Origin: Solirubrobacteraceae bacterium
GTDB taxonomy: Bacteria > Actinomycetota > Thermoleophilia > Solirubrobacterales > Solirubrobacteraceae
Assembly: GCA_016462245.1 (NCBI GenBank)
Contig: JAEMTR010000024.1
Coordinates: 1 to 12,732, forward strand
Length of the DNA stretch: 12,732 nucleotides
Direction: 5' to 3'
A program made the position numbers and the translations under genes. Each line of letters opens with the position of its first letter. The stretch's first letter is position 1. This document shows, piece by piece, positions 6,739-12,732 of this stretch. The notes below the pieces were generated by a model. That model was given only the letters and a program-made list of their open reading frames with translations. It was not told the origin of the DNA and ran no database searches.

Positions 6739-7401
6739 GTGATGGTCGTTTATGGGATGGGCGTAGCGCGCGCCGGAACAAAGCTTTTAATTGAAAGCGA
6801 TCCCGGACTTGAGGTGATCGCCGAAGCGATCGACGCTGAAGAGGCAGCCCGCAGAGCGTCGGGTCATCATCCAGACGTTGTCGTGATCGGGCCGAACCGC
6901 AGCTTTGGCGCCAATCTCCACACGCAGCTGGCAATCGTGAAAGCAGTAAGAGGCAGCTCGCCGCAAAGCAAGACGCTACTGATGAGCCTCACGGTAGACG
7001 ACGTCGACGCAATTACCGAAGGCCTAGCCGCCGGCGCAGATGGGTCGATCGCGCTGGGTAGCAGTAGCGAGGCCTTCCTGGGCGCAATCAAGCTGGTCGC
7101 CGAAGGTCACGGCCAAATCTCCGGCGACGTTGTCAAGGAGATCATCGATCGCGCAGCCGCTAAAAATCGTTCGGCTCTGTCCGATAAAGACCTTGAGATT
7201 CTCTGCGGCGTCGCTCACGGCTACACCAGCGGCGAGATCGGCCAGCAGCTGAACATGTCGGCACGAACGATTGAGGGCCACCGGCTCGAGATCTATCACG
7301 AGCTCGGGATCAGCTCACGCTCCGAGCTCGTGGCCTGGGCGGTCGCGCACGACCTCTTCACGGCGCCGGTCGGCTACTACGCCGAGGCGAAGGGAAGCTG
7401 A
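6739..7401 (+). CDS. NarL/LuxR-type regulator with degenerate receiver domain (regulator C)
   Basis: From GTG 6739 the protein has 220 residues: a receiver-like domain (1-125) and a LuxR helix-turn-helix (147-201, LSDKDLEILCGVAHGYTSGEIGQQLNMS). The phospho-acceptor position is Gly51 (PDVVVIG) and no acidic pocket is visible (VVYGM). The GTG (6739) and ATG (6742) both lack a ribosome-binding site and cut into the first strand. The codons just upstream spell KPITV, matching MKPITV at the start of regulator B, so the real N-terminus is likely further upstream. The frame is open back to a TAG at about 6676-6678 and contains no ATG, GTG or TTG before 6739. An ATT at 6688 lies six bases after a -10 box and would add 17 residues. 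Coordinates here use the standard start. It is a paralogue of regulators A and B. Confidence 0.85.
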   Translation: MMVVYGMGVARAGTKLLIESDPGLEVIAEAIDAEEAARRASGHHPDVVVIGPNRSFGANLHTQLAIVKAVRGSSPQSKTLLMSLTVDDVDAITEGLAAGADGSIALGSSSEAFLGAIKLVAEGHGQISGDVVKEIIDRAAAKNRSALSDKDLEILCGVAHGYTSGEIGQQLNMSARTIEGHRLEIYHELGISSRSELVAWAVAHDLFTAPVGYYAEAKGS

Positions 7402-7405
7402 GTTT

Positions 7406-7461
7406 CCTAGCCGCAGCAGTGCCGAGTGCAGTGCTCTGGGTACGCCCCGCCCGCGGCTAGG
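7406..7461. repeat. Perfect 9-bp inverted repeat between regulator C and the GT-C-like gene
   Basis: CCTAGCCGC (7406-7414) and GCGGCTAGG (7453-7461) are exact inverted copies flanking 38 bases. They fill almost the whole gap between the two genes. The right arm overlaps the -10 box of the next gene, so it could be a terminator-like stem for regulator C or an operator. The interior also contains GCAGTGC twice. There is no T-tract. Confidence 0.5.
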
Positions 7462-7463
7462 CT
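7458..7463 (+). promoter_or_regulatory. -10 box, leaderless-type, for the GT-C-like gene
   Basis: TAGGCT ends six bases (TGTCGC) before the GTG at 7470, so the predicted +1 base is the G of the start codon. No Shine-Dalgarno sequence and no clear -35 box are seen. Confidence 0.4.
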
Positions 7464-7469
7464 TGTCGC

Positions 7470-8798
7470 GTGAAGCGACTAGGCCTTGCGGCGCTGACGC
7501 CGGTACGTGCGGTGATCGCCGTTCAGCTCGCGGTGATGATTGCGGCCGGGATCGCGACGGTTCTGTCGCTGCCGAAGTTCACCGGCGATGAGATAGCCCA
7601 CTTCAGCTATCTACAGAGCGTCGCTGAAGAGGGACGGCTGCCGCTGCTCGGCCCGACGCTGATCAGCCCGCAGGCCGAGGCGATCTATGAGGGCACCTAC
7701 CCGTCGCCCGGCCGGCTCGATCCAGCTAAGCGCGGGCTCAGCGGCCTCAGCTACGAGGCCTTCCAGCCGCCGCTCTACTACCTGCTCGGGGCAGCGCCGT
7801 TCCGGCTAGCCGGGGGAGACTACGTCGTCAAGATGCGCGTGATGCGGCTGGTCGGCCTGGCGCTGCTGCTCGCAGCGGCGCTGCTGCTTTGGCGCCTGAC
7901 AGTTGAGCTGATCGGCGATCCCGGCGAAGCCGAGCCTTACTTTGCGTTCGCACTGACGGCTCTGCTCTGGCCGGGAATCGTGCTGCGGACGGTGACGATC
8001 TCCAACAGTGGCCTCGAGTTCTTGATTGGGATCGGCTTAACGCTCGTGCTCTGGCGCGCTTGGCAGCGTCGCAGTGTCGGCTGGCTGATCGGCGCCGCCG
8101 TGCTGATCGGCTTCGGACTGCTGACGCGGCTGACGATCATCGTCTTCATCCCCGGGCTGCTGATCTGCGCGTTCGTCGTGCTGCGCCAGGCCCAGATTTC
8201 GGCCCGCGCGCGCTGGCTCGCCGCCGCTAGCGTGGTCGCGATCCCTGCGCTGATGATGGCGCCGTGGCTGCTTTCGAACCTCGACCGCTATGGCTCGCTG
8301 ACAGGCTCGCGCGTCGTGCGGCAGCTGATGGAGCCGTTCTTCAATCCCGACGGGATCAAGTACACGGTCAGCGACATCCCCCGCGGTCTGCTGGTCGTGA
8401 CGCGAGCGCCGCTGGCCGAGGAGTGGTGGATCGAGCTGCTCTCGCCGCTGAAGCGCTGGGTTCTGACTCTGCTGATGACGGCGCTCGTTGTGCTTGCGCC
8501 GCTCGGCGTGCTCAGCGTTAAGCCGAGCGAGCGACGTACGCAGCTGCTCGTGCTGCTGGCCTTGCCGGTCGGCGTCGGCCTCGTCTGGATCTGTTACGTG
8601 CTGCTCGTCCTCAACTGGGATTTTTTCCTGCCGCGCTACCTCTATCCAACGATCCCAGGGCTGATGCTGCTGGCGGCCGTTTCGATCGGGCGGCTGCGCG
8701 GCGGTGCTCGCGCTCTGACCGCCAGCGCTGCCGTAATCACGGCGCTGCTCGCCGTCTGGTGGGTCTACCTCTCGACCGTCGAGCCGTTCACCGGCTAA
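7470..8798 (+). CDS. Polytopic membrane protein, probable GT-C-fold glycosyltransferase (GT39/DUF2142-like)
   Basis: This 442-residue protein has roughly ten hydrophobic segments. After the first helix (about 14-34) comes the extracellular loop motif FTGDEIAHFSYLQSVAEEGRLP, with D40, E41 and H44. An acidic pair followed by His after helix 1 is typical of GT-C enzymes and DUF2142 proteins, which move sugars from lipid-phosphate carriers outside the membrane. QPPLYY (99-104) is a second motif common in this group. The DNA near 8630 encodes NWDFFLPRYLYPTIPGL, resembling the RY-containing segment before the last helices. The acceptor and sugar cannot be read from the sequence. The start is GTG at 7470, with no ribosome-binding site but a -10 box six bases upstream. 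It stands alone: regulator C is 68 bases upstream, and a hairpin separates it from the convergent fasciclin gene. Confidence 0.75.
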   Translation: MKRLGLAALTPVRAVIAVQLAVMIAAGIATVLSLPKFTGDEIAHFSYLQSVAEEGRLPLLGPTLISPQAEAIYEGTYPSPGRLDPAKRGLSGLSYEAFQPPLYYLLGAAPFRLAGGDYVVKMRVMRLVGLALLLAAALLLWRLTVELIGDPGEAEPYFAFALTALLWPGIVLRTVTISNSGLEFLIGIGLTLVLWRAWQRRSVGWLIGAAVLIGFGLLTRLTIIVFIPGLLICAFVVLRQAQISARARWLAAASVVAIPALMMAPWLLSNLDRYGSLTGSRVVRQLMEPFFNPDGIKYTVSDIPRGLLVVTRAPLAEEWWIELLSPLKRWVLTLLMTALVVLAPLGVLSVKPSERRTQLLVLLALPVGVGLVWICYVLLVLNWDFFLPRYLYPTIPGLMLLAAVSIGRLRGGARALTASAAVITALLAVWWVYLSTVEPFTG

Positions 8799-8823
8799 CG
8801 GGCTTGGCGCCGGCGTGGCGGGA

Positions 8824-8853
8824 AGTCCCGCGCCGCCTCAGCGGCGCGGGACT
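8824..8853. terminator. Strong hairpin between convergent genes, probable bidirectional terminator
   Basis: AGTCCCGCGCCGC (8824-8836), a CTCA loop, and GCGGCGCGGGACT (8841-8853) make a perfect 13-bp GC-rich stem. It lies in the 80-base gap between the ends of the GT-C-like gene and the fasciclin gene. Neither side has a T-tract, as often seen in GC-rich actinobacteria. Confidence 0.75.
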
Positions 8854-8878
8854 CTCCAGCCGTACCAAATCGCTGCGT

Positions 8879-9415
8879 TTAGCTCGCTGGCGGAACAAGC
8901 ACCTTGTTGATCACGTGAACAACACCGTTTGAGGCGGTGATGTCGGTCGCTTCAACGGTTGCGTCATTTACCTTCACGACGCCGTCCGTGATGCTGACCG
9001 TTAGGTCCTGGCCCTCGACGGTCTTTAGCTTCTGGCCGTCCGTGAGGTCGGCTGCCGTGTAGGTTCCGGGAACTACGTGGTAGGTGAGGACCTGCTGTAG
9101 GTCGGTCTTGTTGTCTGGCTCGAGCAGCGTGTCGACTGTGCTCTGAATGTCAGCAAAGGCAGCGTCCGTCGGAGCAAAGACCGTGTAAGGGCCAGTTCCT
9201 TCGAGCGTCGTCACGAGGTCGGCTGCCGTCAGCGCTGCAACCAGCGTCGAGAGATCCTTATTGCCAGTCGCGACCGCTGCGATTGTCTCGTCGGTCATCG
9301 CCGTCGTCGTCGCTGTTGTTGAGGCAGTGGTTTCGGTGTCACTACTGCCGCATGCGACGACGCCCAAACTGGCGACGGCAAGAGCGGCAATAACTGCGAT
9401 ATGGGTCAGTTTCAT
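8879..9415 (-). CDS. Fasciclin (FAS1) domain lipoprotein
   Basis: This 178-residue protein begins with a lipoprotein signal peptide (MKLTHIAVIAALAVASLG) and lipobox VVAC, so Cys22 should be lipidated and the protein anchored outside the membrane. A Thr/Ser-rich linker (24-41) leads into one FAS1 domain. H1 box TVFAPTDAAF is at 78-87, YHVVPG at 112-117 and the H2 box NGVVHVINKVLVP at 163-175. FAS1 domains mediate adhesion or protein-protein contact; a specific role is not evident. The start is supported by AGGAG four bases before the ATG. This is the clearest Shine-Dalgarno sequence in the window, unlike the neighbouring leaderless-type genes. The gene is convergent with the GT-C-like gene and divergent from the RDD gene. 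The 188-base divergent gap (9416-9603) shows no strong promoter on the minus strand. Confidence 0.93.
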   Translation of the reverse strand: MKLTHIAVIAALAVASLGVVACGSSDTETTASTTATTTAMTDETIAAVATGNKDLSTLVAALTAADLVTTLEGTGPYTVFAPTDAAFADIQSTVDTLLEPDNKTDLQQVLTYHVVPGTYTAADLTDGQKLKTVEGQDLTVSITDGVVKVNDATVEATDITASNGVVHVINKVLVPPAS

Positions 9416-9591
9416 TTTTCTCCTAGGTAGGGGTTCGAACGATTACGCAGCACCTTGACCAATAGATTGCCGCGGCGCCAAGATTTAGAGAGCTTTTAAC
9501 AAATCATCGGGTTTTCTACTAATCCCGCCGAGTTGACGGGCCGAAATTGGCGGCATCGCAACTGAGCGCCCGCTACGACCAGCCGGTTGGT

Positions 9592-9597
9592 TAGCCT
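9592..9597 (+). promoter_or_regulatory. -10 box, leaderless-type, for the DUF2510-RDD gene
   Basis: TAGCCT ends six bases (TCGCCG) before the ATG at 9604. No Shine-Dalgarno sequence is present and no -35 box is clear. Confidence 0.4.
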
Positions 9598-9603
9598 TCG
9601 CCG

Positions 9604-10401
9604 ATGGCAGAAGACGAAGCTCCCGTTCCCGGCTGGTACGCCGACCCGCGCGGCGAAGCCTCGCTGCGCTGGTGGAATGGGCGAGCTTGGACCGAGCAGA
9701 CTGCCGCCTCACCGGGTGGGGGTGCCTTTGCGCCGCCGGTCGCTCCTGTCGATCGGGCCAGCTCGGCGCCAGCCGAGGTTGCCCCGCCGCCGCCGGTCGT
9801 CGTAGCGCCGCCCTCTGCACCCCCGTTAGTTGCCGCTGGGCCACCGACGGTCGTGATCGCCGGGCAAACGCGACCGCTTTCAGGCTGGTGGGCGCGGGCC
9901 GGTGCCTACATCATCGATGCTCTGATTACCTTCGCCTTCACGCTGCCGTTCATCATCGCCGCGGTTGTGATCATCGCCGGCGTCGACTTCTCGTCGATCA
10001 AGATCGTTGACAATCAGATTGAGGGAATCTCGACCGAGGAGCAGGCCTCGGTCGGCGGCGCTCTGCTGCTCGTCTTCTTCGGCGCTCTGCTAGTCGCATT
10101 CACTTATCAGCCGATAACAATGGCCCGCAAGGGCGAGCAGAACGGGCGCACATGGGGAATGCAGCTGCTAGGAATTCGCGTTGTTCGTGAGAACGGCGGG
10201 GCGATGACTTACGGGCCGGCATTGGTGCGCCAGTTCCTCGTGATGGGGGTGCTTTACGGCGTGATCTCGGGAATCGGCAACGCCGTCACCGTGATCGGCG
10301 GCACGATCGCGATTGCGCTCGCCTATCTCTGGCCGCTCTGGGACAAGCAGAATCGCGCTCTACAAGACTTCATCTGCTCGACCCACGTTGTGCGTGACTA
10401 A
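9604..10401 (+). CDS. DUF2510 and RDD domain membrane protein
   Basis: This 265-residue protein starts with a DUF2510 module (PGWYADPRG at 9-17, LRWWNGRAWTEQT at 21-33), a short domain common in actinobacterial membrane proteins. A Pro/Ala/Val-rich linker (40-90) follows. The rest is an RDD domain: WWARAGAYIID (95-105) at the first helix, helices near 108-126, 150-168 and 210-245, the loop NGRTWGMQLLGIRVV (180-194), and the closing WDKQNRALQDFICSTHVV (246-263). The RDD conserved Arg and Asp residues appear present. RDD proteins have been linked to ion or small-molecule transport, but function here is not determinable. It is followed after 60 bases by cydA, with a small hairpin and a palindrome between them, so cotranscription is uncertain. 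Confidence 0.9.
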   Translation: MAEDEAPVPGWYADPRGEASLRWWNGRAWTEQTAASPGGGAFAPPVAPVDRASSAPAEVAPPPPVVVAPPSAPPLVAAGPPTVVIAGQTRPLSGWWARAGAYIIDALITFAFTLPFIIAAVVIIAGVDFSSIKIVDNQIEGISTEEQASVGGALLLVFFGALLVAFTYQPITMARKGEQNGRTWGMQLLGIRVVRENGGAMTYGPALVRQFLVMGVLYGVISGIGNAVTVIGGTIAIALAYLWPLWDKQNRALQDFICSTHVVRD

Positions 10402-10407
10402 ACGGCG

Positions 10408-10420
10408 GCTGGGCGCCAGC
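10408..10420. terminator. Small hairpin after the RDD gene
   Basis: GCTGG-GCG-CCAGC forms a 5-bp stem with a 3-base loop, followed by TTAA, seven bases after the RDD stop codon. It is a weak terminator candidate. Confidence 0.25.
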
Positions 10421-10437
10421 TTAACGCCGCATTGCCG

Positions 10438-10453
10438 CCGCTAGCGGTATTCT
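10438..10453 (+). promoter_or_regulatory. cydA -10 box with adjoining 10-bp palindrome
   Basis: TATTCT (10448-10453) lies eight bases before the cydA ATG, so the mRNA should be leaderless or nearly so. Directly upstream is the perfect palindrome CCGCTAGCGG (10438-10447), which would fall in the -35/-10 spacer where a dimeric repressor could block polymerase. There is no recognisable -35 box. The palindrome as an operator is inference. Confidence 0.4.
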
Positions 10454-10461
10454 CGCCCACG

Positions 10462-11877
10462 ATGGACTCTCTGCCACTAGCAGCCGACGCATTGACTCTT
10501 GCTCGCTGGCAATTCGCGACTACGACGCTCTACCACTTCATCTTTGTGCCGTTGACGCTCGGCCTTGCGCCGGTGATCGCCTACATGCAGACGAAGTGGT
10601 ACCGAACGCGCGACGAATCGTGGCTGCGCCTGACGAAATTCTTCGGCACGCTGCTGCTGATCAACTTCGCGATCGGCGCCGCGACCGGGCTACTGCAGGA
10701 ATTCCAGTTCGGCATGAACTGGTCGTCGTACTCACAGTTCGTCGGCGACGTCTTCGGCTCAACGCTGGCACTCGAAGGGTTGATCGCCTTCATGCTCGAA
10801 TCAACCTTCATCGGCATCTGGGTCTTCGGCTGGGGCAGGCTTTCAGAGCGGATGCACCTAGCCTCGATCTGGCTCGTTGTCGCCGGTACCTGGCTCTCGA
10901 CGACCTTCATTTTGATGGCCAACTCGTGGATGCAGAACCCGGTCGGCTACAGCGTCGACGCGGTAACCGGCCAGGCCCGGATGGTTGATCTGTGGGCCGT
11001 TCTGACAAATCCAATTGCGATCTGGGCAGTTGCCCACACATTGCTGGCCTCGCTGATGGTCGCCTCGTTCCTGCTGCTCGGCGTCGCTTGCTGGCACATC
11101 CTCAAGGGCCGCAACGTTGAGCTCTTCCGTCCGGTCGTGAAGCTGAGCCTCTACATAGCAATCCCAATTTCGACGCTGACGCTGCTCGTCGGCAGTGAGT
11201 TCGGTGTGGCGCTGACCGGCCCGCAGCCGATGAAGATCGCCGCCGCCGAAGCGCTCTGGGAGAGCGAACAGCCAGCCGGATTCTCGCTCTTTCAGATCGG
11301 TGGATTCTCGGCCGAGGATCCGGTTCCCTCGTTTGCGTTAGAAATTCCCTACTTGCTTTCATTTCTTGCAACCAACAGCTTCACCGCCAAGGTTGAGGGA
11401 ATGAACCCGGTGCAGGATGCCGCGCGAACCAAGTACGGACCCGGCAACTACATACCCGACGTAAAACTGGCCTACTGGACGATGCGGGCAATGGCCTACA
11501 TCGGTTCGCTCTCGGCGGCGATCGCGCTGCTTGGTGGATTCCTTTACTGGCGTGGAACCTTGGAGAAGTCGCGCTGGTTCTTGAAGGTTGCCGTCGCTGG
11601 AATTTCGCTTCCCTTCATCACGGCACTGATCGGCTGGGTTTTCACAGAGACGGCGCGCCAGCCATGGGTTGCCTACGGCGTGCTCAAGACGGCCGACGGC
11701 CTCTCGCAGTCGGTAGGCGCCGGCGAGATCATCGCCAGCCTCACGGCCTTCATGCTGCTCTACATCGGGATCGGGATAACGGCCTTCATTCTTCTGCGCC
11801 GTTACGCGATCCTTGACCCACCGCCGATTCTGCCTGAAGAAGAAGAAGCCAAATCTGAGCTAGTTATGAGTTACTAG
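10462..11877 (+). CDS. cydA: Cytochrome bd ubiquinol/menaquinol oxidase subunit I
   Basis: This 471-residue protein is the quinol-oxidising subunit of cytochrome bd, carrying the haems. His25 in LYHFIFVPLTLG matches the N-terminal haem-ligand His of the family. His192 (AHTLLASL) and Met344 (MRAM) match the haem b558 ligands. The conserved glutamates of ALEGLIAFMLEST are E105 and E113. RQPWVAYGVLKT (399-410) matches the family RQPW motif, here preceded by ETA instead of G. The Q-loop contains QPMKIAAAEALWE and is short, as in non-enterobacterial oxidases. I chose ATG 10462 over the in-frame TTG at 10432 because the typical N-terminus begins just before LARWQFATT and a -10 box lies eight bases upstream. 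The C-terminus has a run of acidic residues (EEEE). cydB follows after two bases. Confidence 0.96.
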   Translation: MDSLPLAADALTLARWQFATTTLYHFIFVPLTLGLAPVIAYMQTKWYRTRDESWLRLTKFFGTLLLINFAIGAATGLLQEFQFGMNWSSYSQFVGDVFGSTLALEGLIAFMLESTFIGIWVFGWGRLSERMHLASIWLVVAGTWLSTTFILMANSWMQNPVGYSVDAVTGQARMVDLWAVLTNPIAIWAVAHTLLASLMVASFLLLGVACWHILKGRNVELFRPVVKLSLYIAIPISTLTLLVGSEFGVALTGPQPMKIAAAEALWESEQPAGFSLFQIGGFSAEDPVPSFALEIPYLLSFLATNSFTAKVEGMNPVQDAARTKYGPGNYIPDVKLAYWTMRAMAYIGSLSAAIALLGGFLYWRGTLEKSRWFLKVAVAGISLPFITALIGWVFTETARQPWVAYGVLKTADGLSQSVGAGEIIASLTAFMLLYIGIGITAFILLRRYAILDPPPILPEEEEAKSELVMSY

Positions 11878-11879
11878 CG

Positions 11880-12732
11880 ATGTCGCTCGCTGAGCTGTGG
11901 TTCTTCGTCATCGCCGGGCTTTGGTCGACATATCTCGTGCTCGAAGGCTTCGACTTCGGTGTTGGCATGATGATGGGCGTCGCCGCGCGCAATGAGGATG
12001 AGCGCAGCGAGATGATTGAGACGATCGCCCCGGTCTGGGATGCCAATGAGGTCTGGCTGCTGGTCGTCGGCGGCCTCACATTCGCCTCGTTCCCAGCCTG
12101 GTACGGCACCTGGCTTGAGGCTGCCTACCTCGGGCTCGTCGTACTGATCATCGCGCTGCTGATGCGAGTCGTCTCGTTCGAGTGGCGTGGCCGCGTGAAC
12201 CCGCGCTGGCGTGGGCTTTGGTCGGCGACCAACATCGGCGCCAGCGTCGCTGCGCCGCTGATCTGGGGGCTCGTTCTTTCCGTGCTGCTGGCCGGCCTTC
12301 CGGTCGCAGGCGGCGGCCGCGTCGGTGAGATGCGTTACTTCGGCGACATCCTCGATTTCATTACGCCTTACTCGGTGCTCGGCGCGCTTTCACTCACGGC
12401 CCTCTTCGCCTTCCACGGCGCGCTCTTCCTCTCGCTCCGCCTCGACGGTGAACTTGGCGAGCGGATCCGCCAGCGGATCGTCAAGCTCGACGCCCGTCAC
12501 CTGCTGCCGAACTTGATGCTGCCGGCGCTGCTGCTGGGCGGTGGCTTCCTTGTCGCGACGCCGTTTGTTGCCCAATCCGTCAATGAGCGCAGCATCCTGC
12601 CGGTGGCTATCCCGGCGGCGCTCGGGCTGATCGCGCTGATAGCTGCCGTTGTCAATGCTCAGCGCGGCCAGTTCGCGCGCGCTTTCGTCTGCACGATCAT
12701 CACGATCATCGGTTGGGTAGCGACGCTCTTCA
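11880..12732 (+). CDS. cydB: Cytochrome bd oxidase subunit II (cut by window edge)
   Basis: The ATG lies two bases after the cydA stop, so the genes form one operon. The window holds 284 residues; family members are about 340, so some 50-60 are missing. Family features are the helix with LEGFDFGVG (D25), VWDANEVWLL (D54), FPAWYG, and the R-V-SFEWRGR segment; D25 and D54 correspond to the conserved aspartates of the proton path. CydB stabilises CydA and the haem assembly in the membrane. No ribosome-binding site is evident, so translation is probably coupled. The part seen is intact, with no frameshift. Whether the 3' end is normal cannot be judged: a sequence resembling a CydB C-terminus lies at 4298-4513 on the other strand. 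Confidence 0.95.
   Translation, partial: MSLAELWFFVIAGLWSTYLVLEGFDFGVGMMMGVAARNEDERSEMIETIAPVWDANEVWLLVVGGLTFASFPAWYGTWLEAAYLGLVVLIIALLMRVVSFEWRGRVNPRWRGLWSATNIGASVAAPLIWGLVLSVLLAGLPVAGGGRVGEMRYFGDILDFITPYSVLGALSLTALFAFHGALFLSLRLDGELGERIRQRIVKLDARHLLPNLMLPALLLGGGFLVATPFVAQSVNERSILPVAIPAALGLIALIAAVVNAQRGQFARAFVCTIITIIGWVATLF

Noticed and set aside
9416..9603. TTGACG and TTAACA boxes in the fasciclin/RDD gap as promoters
   Set aside because: No -10 box stands at an acceptable distance from either one.
11838..11850. GAA-GAA-GAA repeat near the end of cydA
   Set aside because: It is a short in-frame run encoding a glutamate patch in the cytoplasmic tail, with no sign of a larger repeat.

Overview
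The window looks like the chromosome of a GC-rich actinobacterium. Support comes from a DUF2510-RDD membrane protein, a cytochrome bd oxidase with its CydDC exporter, NarL/LuxR-type regulators, and a tmRNA tag (ADSHEYALAA) of actinobacterial style. A Thermoleophilia-like lineage is my guess; the sequence does not prove it. I see no insertion sequence, phage gene, CRISPR array or plasmid function.

Layout, left to right. (1) 1-561, minus: the N-terminal 187 residues of an M3-family oligoendopeptidase F, running off the left edge. (2) 562-835: non-coding, with a leaderless-type promoter for pepF on the minus strand and an unexplained near-consensus promoter on the plus strand pointing into the 3' end of cydC. 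(3) 836-5250, minus: a tightly packed block read as atypical LuxR regulator, apparent remnant of the 3' end of cydB, cydD, cydC. (4) 5481-5842, plus: ssrA (tmRNA). (5) 5853-7401: two more LuxR-type regulators, divergently arranged. All three regulators lack the receiver phospho-acceptor aspartate. (6) 7470-8798, plus: a GT-C-like polytopic membrane protein, separated by a strong hairpin from a convergent fasciclin-domain lipoprotein (8879-9415, minus). (7) 9604-10401, plus: a DUF2510-RDD membrane protein. (8) 10462-12732, plus: cydA, then cydB, which is cut by the right edge.

How the genes work together: CydAB is the high-affinity quinol oxidase, and CydDC exports cysteine/glutathione and is needed for bd assembly. 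Here the two halves of a cydABDC set lie about 6 kb apart on opposite strands, and a short reading frame resembling the C-terminus of CydB sits directly in front of cydD. A single inversion, or an inverted duplication, with one breakpoint inside cydB would give this layout. The cluster of degenerate-receiver regulators lies inside the separated segment, and one of them is directly upstream of cydDC.

A second theme is initiation. Several genes have a TANNNT -10 box exactly six bases before the start codon and no Shine-Dalgarno sequence, as expected for leaderless mRNAs. The same pattern hints at an unusual AUU start for the regulator placed here at 6739.
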